A stretch of DNA of 44,243 bases from Candidatus Rhodoferax bjergmarkensis (GTDB lineage Bacteria; Pseudomonadota; Gammaproteobacteria; Burkholderiales; Burkholderiaceae_C), in contig JADJFX010000015.1 of NCBI GenBank assembly GCA_016708345.1, positions 1 to 44,243 on the forward strand, in the 5' to 3' direction. The position numbers and the translations under genes are program-made. How positions within the stretch are numbered: the stretch's first letter is position 1; the number at the start of each line of letters is the position of its first letter. Below, piece by piece: positions 1-8,160 of this stretch. The notes below the pieces were generated by a model. It ran no database searches and was not told where the DNA came from. It was given only the letters and a program-made list of their open reading frames with translations.

Positions 1-264
1 GTCCAGATCGAAGGTTTCTGCGTAATCGGCAGCGGATATCTCCACAACGGGACATTCTCCTGGACGCGGCGTTCGCATGCTGTCCAGCATGGCCCACAGC
101 CGACGCCATCAGCCTTTTTCTGCCAGGGACAGGCCACAACCAGCCCGTATCAGGGCATTCGACATGTTTACACCGATCACCCTCTGTTTGCCCGGTCGTA
201 ACTACTTCGTAGGTTTCTACCTTTTTCAGTGGATTACTTTTCCTCCTTCTCCCATCCTCGTGCT
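1..264 (-). CDS. Rep_3/RepB-type initiator 2, 5' part only, with indels
   Basis: This is the N-terminal part of the same initiator that is complete at 22221-23015, cut by the window edge. The 'VNMSNAL' region is recognisable, but small indels relative to the intact copy break the frame. The breaks are best read as sequencing errors at a contig end, although a decayed copy cannot be excluded. Confidence 0.7.
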
Positions 265-324
265 AATCTCCCATTAATTTAATTGGGCGTTATTATATCT
301 CCACTTTATTTTGTTGGGATGATT

Positions 325-490
325 GTGGATTGCGCCCGAAGGGAACTAACCCGGAAAAAGGAGAATTCAACCCGGAAAAAGGGAGAGAATAGCTCCCTAG
401 CCCTGTATCCATGCGGGTTCCAGCCCCTCAAACGGTTTTAAAAACGATTAAAAACGCGTGCGCGCGTAGCCTGTGGATATGTGGAAAAGT
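325..490. other. Replication origin ori2, copy 1: iterons and DnaA boxes
   Basis: Three imperfect direct repeats with the core ACCCGGAAAAAGGGAGA lie at about 335-392. Downstream, in a stretch flanked by AT-rich sequence and alternating CG, are two overlapping DnaA-box-like sites, TGTGGATAT (472-480) and TGTGGAAAA (480-488). The layout equals the cleaner version at 23070-23275. The first iteron is shortened here, probably by error. Confidence 0.75.
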
Positions 491-517
491 CTTCCCTCAT
501 ATCCGAGCACCCCAACT

Positions 518-532
518 CCCCCTACTCGGGGG
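518..532. repeat. CCCCC-TACTC-GGGGG hairpin element
   Basis: A short perfect hairpin with loop TACTC (GAGTA on the other strand), preceded by CCCCAACT and followed by GAGAAACAACC. The same hairpin, usually with six C/G pairs, recurs next to ori1 (11852), the ori3-like patch (18556) and ori2 of copy 2 (23308). It is thus an origin-associated element rather than a random terminator. Confidence 0.6.
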
Positions 533-664
533 AGAAACAACCATGTCAAACCAAGAATAAAGGCAAAACAGCCGGGAGAGTCAGCACACAAAACCAGTAC
601 AGAACCTGCAGCAGCCATGCTGTCTCCTTGTTACTGAATTTGGTTGGAAACTCTAATTTTGGGT

Positions 665-693
665 TTGTAAATTAAATCGAACGTTCGTACTAT
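665..693 (+). promoter_or_regulatory. Promoter of filA-like gene 1 with palindromic operator
   Basis: A -35 TTGTAA (665-670), a 17-bp spacer and a -10 TACTAT (688-693). The spacer contains the perfect 10-bp palindrome CGAACGTTCG (678-687) directly abutting the -10, the classic place for a repressor site. The same arrangement precedes filA-like gene 2 (16811-16840). A half-degenerate version precedes the WS/DGAT leader (20320-20348). Confidence 0.65.
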
Positions 694-878
694 TCCCCGT
701 AGCCAGCTGGAACCAAAGTAAAAAACTGAACGTACCAGCAAAGCACTACCGGATTGCCTTGACGGATTGCAATTCGGAAAGCTGAAAACTTCATCAGGAG
801 GTTTTAACAAGCAGCTACAAAGTTCCGTCAAAAAAAGCTTAATTTTGTTTTAGTTAATTTTTTAAAGTGAGACCCACC
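694..878 (+). promoter_or_regulatory. Conserved 5' leader of filA-like gene 1
   Basis: About 185 nt between the -10 and the start codon, shared with the leader at 16841-17028. It contains the GAATTGCAATTC palindrome (complete in the cleaner copy at 23561-23572) and a stem-loop region whose arms end in CTCC and GGAG. It ends in an A/T-rich tract and AAAGTGAG before the ATG. No strong Shine-Dalgarno is seen. The length and conservation suggest a regulatory untranslated leader. Confidence 0.5.
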
Positions 879-1425
879 ATGAAATCCGTCAAATTGGCAG
901 TTATCGCCGCTCTCTCTTCTTTCGCAGTTTCCGCTTTCGCACTGTCCCCCATGCAAGATTCAGATTTGAGCGCTGTAAGCGGTCAAGATGGTGTGACGAT
1001 CGGTGCTAACCTGAACATCGACATTGGCTCGTTTGTGTATACCGATACAGATACAGCCGGTGGCAAGATCAGCTTCAAAGACATCTCGATCCGTGGTGCA
1101 ATCGCTGTTGAAATCGACATCATCAACAACGCAGTCGCCAAGGGAACTCTGCAAGCAGTTGGTGTAACTGGTACTGACTCCCGCTACAGCCGCTTTCTTG
1201 CCTGCTGGTGACGTGGTTCGTATCGCTCTGCCAGACGTAGCAGTTGCTGGTGCAGCCGCTGGTCTTAGCAAAGCAGTTACCACACCTGGTGCCGCTCGCA
1301 CAACGAACAACCTGTACTTTGGTGTTGCACGCATGGAAATGGGCAACAGCACCAAGTCGTTCGGCGCAATGGCTGTGAACGACATCAAGATGCAAGGAAC
1401 CACAGCTCTGATCTGGGCTCACTAA
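879..1425 (+). pseudogene. FilA-like (DUF6160-type) secreted protein 1, frameshifted in copy 1
   Basis: Identical in plan to the intact 181-residue gene at 23679-24224, but one extra C near 1180 (CTCCCGC for CTCCGC) shifts the frame and truncates the product. The first 21 residues form a signal peptide (MKSVKLAVIAALSS...AFA), followed by the 'MQDSDLSAVSGQDGV' motif. ATG at 879 is chosen over an upstream in-frame GTG because the leader conservation runs up to it. The extra base sits in a C homopolymer within a low-quality end, so a sequencing error is more likely than true inactivation. Confidence 0.75.
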
Positions 1426-1458
1426 GCTCTTAGCCTCCCTAAGAGTCTTCCCCGGAGC

Positions 1459-1490
1459 GGCTAGTGACTTCAAAGTCACTGGCCGTTTTT
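1459..1490 (+). terminator. Rho-independent terminator of filA-like gene 1
   Basis: A GGC-TAGTGACTT / AAGTCACT-GGCC hairpin followed by TTTTT (1486-1490), 34 bp after the stop codon. It isolates the gene from the convergent export operon. Confidence 0.8.
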
Positions 1491-1510
1491 GCTTTGTGGC
1501 GCCAGACTTC

Positions 1511-1540
1511 ATCAAAAACTCACTTCGGATTGAAACATCC
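1511..1540. repeat. 30-bp direct repeat flanking the export operon, downstream side
   Basis: ATCAAAAACT...CGGATTGAAAC is matched at 25 of 30 positions by 7128-7157. The pair brackets the five-gene minus-strand operon. The rest of 1541-1730 shows no gene; a weak GGCC-based hairpin lies near 1693-1708. Confidence 0.5.
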
Positions 1541-1730
1541 TGACCAGGCTTAAGGAAGGCAAAACAGCCGAATACCGCCCCAGGAAGTAAATGCGGCACT
1601 CAGAAACAGGAATGCCTCCAAAACCGCTTAAAACGGCCCAGGAGGCATCTTGGAGAGATTCTTGCAGGGAATTGGTAGTCTTTGGTCGTGCGCGGCCTAC
1701 AAAGGCCGTTATTTCGCTTCCAGCGTTGGA

Positions 1731-2805
1731 CTATTCGGCAACGATTTCCCACAAACCGTCAGGACGGACGGTTTTCTTGTCCAGGATGGACTGCGGGAGC
1801 TGGACTTTGAGGGCTGCTACACGCTTGGGATCAAGAAAAACGCTTGGGGGTTTCTTGCCTGAGGATCGGCAAGGTGTCGGCAACCTTGCGTTGTTTGAGG
1901 ATTTTGAGGGCCTGTTTGCCGGCAAGAGAGCCTACCACCCCGAAATCAGCCCCGACGTACAGCACCGCTCCGGGGACCGGGGTCAGTGCAAAGGCCACGA
2001 TGGGGATATTGCGCTCGATTGCGAAGTCGCTCAGGTCGTTGGTGGGCTCGAACTTGCGCATGGCGTAGTAGGTGTCGAGCGGAACGGCAAAAAGCTGCAC
2101 CCCACTCCCTTCGTTGTACAAGGGTTTGAGCGCCGGGACGATTCTGTCTTGCTTGTTGACCTGTTGCGATGTGACCGTCACACCAAATGGTACCCCGCTG
2201 TCCCTGGCCGCCTGGACGTGGGTAACGCCGTTTTCATCGTCGGTATGCACCATCCCGATGCGGGTTATGGACGGGAATATCTGCTTGAGCATCTTCATGG
2301 AATTGGCCATGTCGATGTGCAAGGTGGAGCCGGTTGCCCCCGTGCCAGCGTCCGACATCGAGGTGGCACCTGCATCCAGGGGATTGGCCACGGCGGTGAA
2401 TACCGTGGGTATTTTGCCGAGTTCCAGTATCCGCCGGGCGTATTTTGTGGCCGGGGTTCCGATGGTGAGCGCCAGGTCTGGTTTTGCCGATGCAACACGG
2501 TTTGCTTCATCCCGGATGCGACCAAGTAAGGAAAGCCTGTCCCAAAAACCGCCATTTTCAACATCAAAGTCAATAATGACGCGGTTGACGACCAGGTTTT
2601 CCCCTTCCTTGATCCCGTTATCACGCAACGTTTTCAGAAAACCATTCAGCGCCTCGCGGTACGGCCCGATATCCGTGACTTGCAGCACTTCGATCTTGTA
2701 GGTGCGGGGTGCTTCCATCGACTGGGTTGAAAGCATCTCAAGCGCCCAGCTTGGCACTGCGAAGAACAACATCAAAGATGCCAGTAAACCCAGGATTTTT
2801 TTCAT
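1731..2805 (-). pseudogene. ABC_sub_bind-family periplasmic binding protein, frameshifted in copy 1
   Basis: The last gene of the export operon. The signal peptide (MKKILGLLASLMLFFAVPSWA) is followed by a type-1 periplasmic-binding fold of the kind seen in ABC_sub_bind/DUF534 proteins ('TIGTPATKYA', 'TAVANPLDAG', 'IVAFALTPVPGA'). A base-count difference at about 1850 (GGGGGTTT here, GGTTTTT in copy 2) shifts the frame, and the last 40 residues continue in the other frame to 1731. The start has GGAG 7 nt upstream. No ABC permease or ATPase is nearby, so a chaperone or sensor role is possible. Residue differences from copy 2 (for example VPALKPLYNEGSG against VPSLKLMYNEGQG) are real allelic changes. 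The frameshift is probably an error. Confidence 0.75.
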
Positions 2806-2838
2806 TTACTTCTCCATTTATTCGGCTAATCGGCTAAA

Positions 2839-3425
2839 TCAGGATTCGATAGCTTCACGCATGCGTTTGCCGATGCGTTGTTGTAATTCTTCCATTTGCG
2901 GCTTGATTTCTTTGCCTTGATCTTCACCAAGTTTTATTCCAAGGGCTTTTTGCATTTCCGGCCGCATTTTTTCGAATTTTGCCAATGCCGGTGACTCCAG
3001 GATGGCGATCACCTGACGCAATTCTTCCTCGGTAAATTTTTCAGACAGAAGAGGAACAACCGTTGTCTGTGTCAGACTTTTGCTTTTTCCAAAACCTTTG
3101 GCATTAGCTTTTCCAGCAATTCCTGACAATATCCTTCAATGTCCTTGAGCGCTTCGTCCCGCTTTTCAGGCGTTGTACGTGCCTGCAACGCTGCGCGGGC
3201 CTGGCGCAGCGCGTTATCGACGGGTTCACGCAACATCGTTACGCCGACGGCTTCCACATGCCAGAGTTCCAGCAGGCGCTGTATTAACTGTTGTTTTGTC
3301 TTCGGGGCGGAGGCCTCTGCTTGTGCTTTCGGAGCAGCGTCCGCAGCAAAAATCTGCGTAGTCGCCATGCAGCTCATGGCAAGAATTGTGCAATTCAGTG
3401 CCGATTTGAGATTAACTGGTTTCAT
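2839..3425 (-). pseudogene. DUF2059-family periplasmic protein, frameshifted in copy 1
   Basis: Encodes a protein of about 195 residues with a signal peptide ending in 'QIFAADA' and a helical C-terminal half with the DUF2059 hallmark 'KFTEEELRQVIAILESPALAKFEKM'-like run (split here between positions 3060 and 2980). One base is lost in a T-run near 3080 compared with 25634-26221. The gene lies 17 bp downstream of the FadL-like gene and 33 bp upstream of the binding-protein gene, so it is part of the operon. DUF2059 proteins are periplasmic and functionally uncharacterised; here it may assist barrel or substrate assembly (inference). Confidence 0.75.
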
Positions 3426-3442
3426 GGTGCAAAAATTTTTAT

Positions 3443-5083
3443 TTAAAAACGATGGGTGAGACTGAAGCCGAGGTAGCGGATCGTGATGGCACCGTCTACG
3501 TCCATTGCGGCATACGGGTTGTAAACAACATTGAAGAAGTGGTCGCAGTTGAGGTTACAGTTGGTGCGTGCAGGAACGCTATAACTTCCTGACATATAAG
3601 AAAAAGCCAGGTTTATTTCCGTATCTTTTTCGAGTTTTATCCTGGCCCCTATGCTTTTGACAACGGTATCCGGCAAAGGTGCGAGAACGGTTATCTGGTT
3701 TAATGGAATGGAGCTCTTGCGTGGCTCGTATCCGAGCCGTAAGGACAATTTCGGCGTGACATCGTATTGCACCCCATAACCAAAACTGAAGACGTTTTGC
3801 AGCCCCTGGTTCATAGTTACCTGCGTGGTGTCGGAAATCCCGAACATATGGGCCATTTGCAACATGTAAATGTCCTGATCGAATTTGAACTGGAAAGCAT
3901 CCCACTTGGCCCAATCGGTATAGCTCACGTCCATATTCAACTGGAGCTTGTCCGTTGGTCTTACCTTGAAGCCAAGCTGCCATTTATCCGGGAATGGAAT
4001 GGTTGCGACAACATTACCGCTTTGTATGGCAGGTATGTGTTGTGGCATTCCGGAAATGCCACCAACGATTGGCCCCAACAGACTCGAATTCAGCCCCTGA
4101 ACGAAGGCGCGCAGCATGGGTTCTGTTTTGAAAGAATATCTGCCGTGGTAAACCGTTTTGGAGCCACCCTGGTAGGTAAGCCCCAGTCCAAACGACTTCG
4201 TTGGTTCCCATAAAACCCCGAGATTGAGCGTTGGATCAAAGGGTGTGGTCAGTTCCATGCTCATATTGGCGGCTTTCTTGAACGGATCAAGCATGCCATC
4301 TTTCCCGCCACCGCACAGACCCACCGTAAATGTGTCTATGACATTTGGCTTACCTTCTTCCCCACAAAATCCCTTCTGCAAAGAACCTGTGATGCCAAGC
4401 AGTTTATTTGGCATGCGCATGTCGGTATCAATGACGATGGCCTGGTGGGCAATTGGGACAGCAACACCGAAACGCAGGGTATCGGAGTATTTGTAGCCAA
4501 CCGCTGGAGACAGGTAAACCAGGCGCTGCATATGCACGACTTTCCCCTGAAAACGCGATGGGTCATCGGGGTCTTCCTGGCGGTCTGCTGAAAATGCAAA
4601 TGGAATGTAGGTTGTCGTGCCAAAGGTAAAGGGAGATCCTTCCTTGCTGAAGGAAAAACCAAGACCTGCAGCAATAAGACCAGGGAACCTCCAGGGAACC
4701 AGGCCAAGGCCAGGGAGATAAAGGCGTAGCTTTACGGGTCCGGATGCGGTTTCATTCAATGGGTCGTTGGTAAAGCCACCCATATCCATATCGGGCGCAG
4801 AGCGGTAGTGTTCTTCGGTTTTAAGCCCAATGATCCCAATGGTGTCCGTTTTGAACTTGCCGGTGGGGATGCGCGCAAGGCCTGCCGGGTTGAAGTGGAT
4901 CGAATTGATACCCGGCGGATCTGCCGTTACCGCATTCCCCATGGCCATGGCCGCCGGGTCTATCAGCAGGTTATCGCCCACTATGGCGTGTGCCTGGGGC
5001 GCAAGAAAGAGGGATAGCAGGCATACAAGCGCCAGACTCCCTATGCGCCACGGTAAACGCAATCCCCATTGAAGTACATGCAT
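3443..5083 (-). CDS. FadL/OmpP1-like outer-membrane barrel (FilD-like), allele 1
   Basis: 546 residues with a signal peptide ending in 'APQAHA', then the FadL-family N-terminal signature 'AMAMGNAVTADPPGINSIHFNPAGLA' (split: AMAMGNAVTADPP, then GINSIHFNPAGLA). C-terminal beta strands end in 'TIRYLGFSLTHRF', with the terminal Phe typical of outer-membrane barrels. FadL-type proteins pass hydrophobic molecules through the outer membrane, and a FadL-like member is part of the Acinetobacter Fil cluster as I recall it. The gene sits 26 bp after the second barrel gene. It differs from the copy 2 allele in clusters, for example residues 46-55 and 90-145, that look like exposed loops. Confidence 0.85.
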   Translation of the reverse strand: MHVLQWGLRLPWRIGSLALVCLLSLFLAPQAHAIVGDNLLIDPAAMAMGNAVTADPPGINSIHFNPAGLARIPTGKFKTDTIGIIGLKTEEHYRSAPDMDMGGFTNDPLNETASGPVKLRLYLPGLGLVPWRFPGLIAAGLGFSFSKEGSPFTFGTTTYIPFAFSADRQEDPDDPSRFQGKVVHMQRLVYLSPAVGYKYSDTLRFGVAVPIAHQAIVIDTDMRMPNKLLGITGSLQKGFCGEEGKPNVIDTFTVGLCGGGKDGMLDPFKKAANMSMELTTPFDPTLNLGVLWEPTKSFGLGLTYQGGSKTVYHGRYSFKTEPMLRAFVQGLNSSLLGPIVGGISGMPQHIPAIQSGNVVATIPFPDKWQLGFKVRPTDKLQLNMDVSYTDWAKWDAFQFKFDQDIYMLQMAHMFGISDTTQVTMNQGLQNVFSFGYGVQYDVTPKLSLRLGYEPRKSSIPLNQITVLAPLPDTVVKSIGARIKLEKDTEINLAFSYMSGSYSVPARTNCNLNCDHFFNVVYNPYAAMDVDGAITIRYLGFSLTHRF

Positions 5084-5109
5084 GATCGGTCTCTCGGTTT
5101 ATCAACCGC

Positions 5110-6120
5110 CTACAGTGATAACGGGAAGTTGAGGCCTAGTGTGAGGTTGGGGGAATTTGGCGTCAGACCAAATCCAACCGAGGTGTTAATGGTTGTTTTT
5201 GGCGAAATACGGTAACCAACGCCGTAACTCAGGGTTGCGGATGTCTGGGTAGCGGTCGTGGCCGTTTGCCCGTTGCTAAACGTCATCCTTGATCCCCTGG
5301 AGACCGACTCCTGGAACGAGAAAGACGTGGTGATCGAGTACGAGAAGGCGTACGCAAAGCCAAAACCGAATCCCATGCTCAATCCGGGGTCCACTCGGGT
5401 CAAGAAGGCGCCACCGAGAACCTGACTCAGATCATCGGACGGGCGGCTGTAGCTCACATTCATGGAGCCGAACAAGGCCACAGGGTCCACCACCTTGCTG
5501 ATGTTCAGGCCCGCTGAAAATCCGGTCGTTCCTGAGCCGGTAGCAAGACCACTACCCGATACGACCTTGTACGGGCTTGTACCGGTCGGAATGCGCACGC
5601 TACCACTCACCGTTATTGAGGGAACGTCAGGCATGGTTTCAAATGGCTGATAACGCACGCCAATGGAAATATCCCCGACAGAATGGGTAACGCCATCGAC
5701 CAGCGACGTTTGCGAGTACTTGCTTACGAAGGGAATCGCGACGTTGGCGGTCAAATTGTCACGCAATCCGTAGTCAAACGAAAGCGTGTTGGTAACCGTG
5801 TGGGAGTTGTCGTTCTCAATGTTGAAAATAGTGGCATTTCCAGAGCTAAGGTCTGTGCTGATCTTGTCCTGGCCTATGTAGGTGTAGCTTAGGTCATAGG
5901 AAAACTGGAAGTTGCCACGCTTGATCATCGAGTACTTTTTGTCCACGGATGTCAGCGTGGTTTTCAAAAGTTCTGCTGACTGCTCAGGGTCGCTTTCCTG
6001 TTTCCCAAGAGCCTCACGCACGGCGGCTGCGTCGGCTTTAGCAGGAGTTGCTGCATCTTGTGCCTGGGCTGATACGGCCAGCGTGGCGGCCAGAAGACTG
6101 AATAGAGGCCGAAACTTCAT
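5110..6120 (-). CDS. FapF/FilC-like outer-membrane beta-barrel, copy 1
   Basis: 336 residues from the ATG at 6120, which has GAGGG 7 nt upstream; a longer in-frame extension to 6162 lacks such a site. The signal peptide ends in 'VSAQAQ'. A charged helical segment (about residues 25-62, 'DAAAVREALGKQ...LLKTTLTSVDKKY') precedes a Ser/Gly/Thr-rich barrel with alternating strands ('FSYDLSYTYIG', 'SVGDISIGVRYQPF') that ends 'LGLNFPLSL'. A helical plug before a barrel, next to a C39 peptidase, matches the Fap amyloid exporter arrangement. Family assignment is by architecture and neighbourhood, not by a database hit. Confidence 0.75.
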   Translation of the reverse strand: MKFRPLFSLLAATLAVSAQAQDAATPAKADAAAVREALGKQESDPEQSAELLKTTLTSVDKKYSMIKRGNFQFSYDLSYTYIGQDKISTDLSSGNATIFNIENDNSHTVTNTLSFDYGLRDNLTANVAIPFVSKYSQTSLVDGVTHSVGDISIGVRYQPFETMPDVPSITVSGSVRIPTGTSPYKVVSGSGLATGSGTTGFSAGLNISKVVDPVALFGSMNVSYSRPSDDLSQVLGGAFLTRVDPGLSMGFGFGFAYAFSYSITTSFSFQESVSRGSRMTFSNGQTATTATQTSATLSYGVGYRISPKTTINTSVGFGLTPNSPNLTLGLNFPLSL

Positions 6121-6158
6121 TAATAACCCTCGAAATTCTTGGATAGGTTGGGTGGTTG

Positions 6159-7076
6159 TCAACGCTTGCGGATGGAAAGTCCGTCATAGCCATTGACCAG
6201 TCGGTTGAGCCGTAACGTATCGCTCAGGGGCGCGAGTATCGCTTGATTTTTGACCAGATCCATGTCAACCACACCCAGTTCCTTGTCGGTCAGAGCCAGT
6301 TTTTTCGGATAGGCATCGTCATCGTCCCGGTAGATGATGAACAGCGTATTTCTGTCCCACCAACTTAAAAATTCCTTCATGGAAAACACGATGTGGCCGG
6401 CAGAAGGGTCAGCGATGTACACAAGTCCATCACGTATGCCGCGCAGTACGACAAAATGCTTGAATCCCCCGTAGTCAATGGGAACGATGGCCGGGGTTTT
6501 CAGCTCCATCAGGTCAGCGATTTCACCGCGAAAGCCGTCGCTCTTCTTGCCCAGCGTGCCGACATAGCGTTTCATATCCAGCAGGGAAAACCCACGGCGT
6601 TCAATGATTTTTTCCTTTTCGCCATGCTCCATCATGCCTTCCATGGCATCTTGCTCGGTGACTTTGATGCCAAGGTCGTAATTCAGCAGGGTCACCAGGG
6701 CAGCCGAGCCGCAGCTGTAGTCATAAGCCTGGCGCATGATGTTGCGGAATTTGATTTCCGACACAGGCTCAATCACGAGTGCCTGGGTTTGAGGACCGGT
6801 AGGATTCGCAGGCTGACGCAGTTCGAACACTTCCTTCGGCTTATCCTTTGGCACACGGATTATCCAAATGCCAGAAACACCGATGGAGATCGCGGTAAAG
6901 ATGCTGATCAGTACGCCTAACACCTTGACCAACCTTTGCACATCGTTTGGAACATTTATCGCCTCTTTTAACTGGTAAAAATTTTCCCGAATATACACGC
7001 CCGCCAACTTGTCATGGGTACAGTAGATGGCATGAAAACTGCCATCAAACCATCCGTCGAACGACTCATTAACCAA
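6159..7076 (-). CDS. Membrane-anchored C39-family cysteine peptidase (FapD/FilB-like), copy 1
   Basis: Counted from a TTG at 7076, residues 50-73 form a membrane segment ('VLGVLISIFTAISIGVSGIW'). The C39 peptidase domain follows: 'AYDYSCGSAALVTLL' supplies Cys122, 'GGFKHFVVLRG' His207 and 'YIADP' Asp223, a complete triad. In double-glycine peptidases the domain cleaves leader peptides or guides export; in Fap operons FapD is the equivalent. The true start is uncertain because the TTG has no convincing ribosome site, and a GTG nearer the membrane segment could be used. As first gene of the operon it lies 38 bp upstream of the barrel gene. Confidence 0.8.
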   Translation of the reverse strand: MVNESFDGWFDGSFHAIYCTHDKLAGVYIRENFYQLKEAINVPNDVQRLVKVLGVLISIFTAISIGVSGIWIIRVPKDKPKEVFELRQPANPTGPQTQALVIEPVSEIKFRNIMRQAYDYSCGSAALVTLLNYDLGIKVTEQDAMEGMMEHGEKEKIIERRGFSLLDMKRYVGTLGKKSDGFRGEIADLMELKTPAIVPIDYGGFKHFVVLRGIRDGLVYIADPSAGHIVFSMKEFLSWWDRNTLFIIYRDDDDAYPKKLALTDKELGVVDMDLVKNQAILAPLSDTLRLNRLVNGYDGLSIRKR

Positions 7077-7127
7077 GCCGTTGCCATCGAAACCGAGTCA
7101 GCGCAAGACGCTGGAGCGCTGGGGTTA

Positions 7128-7157
7128 ATCAAAAACTAACTCCGGTTTGAAACCACC
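7128..7157. repeat. 30-bp direct repeat flanking the export operon, upstream side
   Basis: Matches 1511-1540 at 25 of 30 positions (ATCAAAAACT...CGG.TTGAAAC..CC). It lies about 50 bp upstream of the C39 peptidase gene, so the two repeats bracket the operon exactly. Confidence 0.5.
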
Positions 7158-7205
7158 ACCTATCAGGGGAATAAAATTCGTTCGGGAGATGGGTAACCTC
7201 TTCCA

Positions 7206-7236
7206 AATTCGCCACTTTAGGGGCGTGGATTGAAAC
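7206..7236 (+). repeat. Solitary type I-C CRISPR-repeat-like unit 1
   Basis: A 31-nt unit ending in GGGCGTGGATTGAAAC, the typical 3' half of I-C repeats. A CGCC...GGCG stem lies just before it with a TTTA-containing loop. It is a single unit with no adjacent second repeat. The following bases (ATGGCACGGGC...) would be the 'spacer'. Similar single units lie at 14133, 18804 and 20983. Confidence 0.5.
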
Positions 7237-7321
7237 ATGGCACGGGCAATGGTTCAGGCCACATTGCCGCACAAGAGGATTGCGGGGACATATTTCGAGA
7301 GAAAGAATGACCCCTACACCC

Positions 7322-7543
7322 TCACGCTTTTGGCACCGCCGAGCAAGGGATTGACTTACGGGTCAATCCCTTGCTTGTTACTAGCGTTGGTGACAACTGA
7401 GGCAGTCGAGACAAAAGCCTGGAATTTGAGCTAGGGGCTTCAATAACGGCGTTCATGACCAAGCTTGGGATGCCGAAAACCGACATAGCCAATGGCAACA
7501 TCACCAGTCCGAAAAACAAAACCAGATGATTTTTCAATGCCAC
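7322..7543 (-). CDS. Possible small membrane protein, frame disrupted in copy 1
   Basis: Begins with a GTG and reads 'ALKNHLVLFFGLVMLPLAMSVFG', a plausible single membrane or signal segment. In copy 2 (30151-30339) the frame is 62 codons and stops inside the loop of a strong hairpin. Here one A is missing from an A-run, so the tail differs. The ribosome site is weak and there is no recognisable family, so it may not be a gene. Confidence 0.3.
   Translation of the reverse strand: MALKNHLVLFFGLVMLPLAMSVFGIPSLVMNAVIEAPSSNSRLLSRLPQLSPTLVTSKGLTRKSIPCSAVPKA
7342..7375. other. Perfect 14-bp inverted repeat
   Basis: AGCAAGGGATTGAC, loop TTACGG, then GTCAATCCCTTGCT. There is no T-run on either side, so it is not a standard intrinsic terminator. 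It could be an RNA 3'-end stabiliser or a protein-binding site. Confidence 0.6.
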
Positions 7544-7585
7544 TGTGAGCCAATAATTTCCGTGCGCATGCCAGTTTTACATGGA

Positions 7586-7636
7586 AAATACGGCTGTAAG
7601 CCTTATGGATAGAGCGGGAAAAGCTATCTTTTCAGG
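7586..7636 (-). repeat. 50-bp hairpin element E1
   Basis: Reads GGCTGTAAGCCTTATGGATA, then GAGCGGGAAAAGCTATC on the plus strand. It sits 5 bp beyond the stop codon of the DUF29 gene at 7642 and has the orientation relative to that gene seen for the other E elements. It probably acts as a transcription terminator, but sequence conservation extends through the loop. Confidence 0.6.
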
Positions 7637-7641
7637 AATAC

Positions 7642-8082
7642 TCAGAAAGACGGCAGCCAGTTCTCCGCAAGCACATCGTCAACGGACCATGCACATGTCT
7701 CTGGGAACACATCCAGATCGAGTCCGGTTTCTGACTCAGCAATGCCTTTTGCCTTTGCCCAGACGATTTCGACCCATTGCCCATCATCGAATTTCGTTTG
7801 AAGGCTTGGAGCTTCTTTGAGCAGGTAGCAAACCTCTTTGCGCTGGGTGCGAATGGTGAATTCCCAGCTTTTGCTGCGTTTGCCTGGTTGGAACTGCCAT
7901 TTGAGCAAATGGGCCAAGAGAACGGCCATGCGGCTTGCCAGTTCGCGCTGCTCGCTCTTTCCCACGTCCTCTATCTCCTGCGCCAAGTGTTCCAGATCGA
8001 GCATGCCGAATTGCCCGCTGCGAATGAATCTGGCTTGTTCCTTGGCCCAGGCAACAACATCCGTTTCGTAGCGTGTTTGCAT
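7642..8082 (-). CDS. DUF29-family protein 1
   Basis: 146 residues. The DUF29 signature is clear: 'YETDVVAWAKEQARFIR' at the N-terminus, 'LEHLAQEIEDVGKSEQ' in the middle, 'LLAHLLKWQFQP' and a C-terminal 'WSVDDVLAENWLP'. DUF29 proteins are common, uncharacterised proteins, frequent in cyanobacteria and proteobacteria and often in multiple copies. It is flanked by E1 (3') and E2 (5'), making a self-contained cassette. Two further DUF29 genes and one remnant are in the same unit. Confidence 0.85.
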   Translation of the reverse strand: MQTRYETDVVAWAKEQARFIRSGQFGMLDLEHLAQEIEDVGKSEQRELASRMAVLLAHLLKWQFQPGKRSKSWEFTIRTQRKEVCYLLKEAPSLQTKFDDGQWVEIVWAKAKGIAESETGLDLDVFPETCAWSVDDVLAENWLPSF

Positions 8083-8104
8083 CTTTCAGCCTTGATTACG
8101 GGCT

Positions 8105-8156
8105 AAATATGGCTGTAAGCCTTATGGATAGTGCGGGAAAAGCTATCTTTTTAGGA
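8105..8156 (-). repeat. 50-bp hairpin element E2
   Basis: Nearly identical to E1 (GGCTGTAAGCCTTATGGATA...GCGGGAAAAGCTATC). It lies 5 bp after the stop codon of the filA-like gene at 8161 and upstream of the DUF29 gene, so it ends one transcription unit and borders the next. Confidence 0.6.
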
Positions 8157-8160
8157 AAAG

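Noticed and set aside
1527..1536. GGATTGAAAC at the operon-flanking repeat as a fifth CRISPR-like unit
   Set aside because: The preceding bases do not form the stem seen in the other units, and the partner repeat at 7128 reads GGTTTGAAAC.
1591..2529. A 312-residue plus-strand protein opposite the periplasmic binding-protein gene
   Set aside because: It is the antisense of a well-conserved gene with a signal peptide and family motifs, and is interrupted in copy 2.
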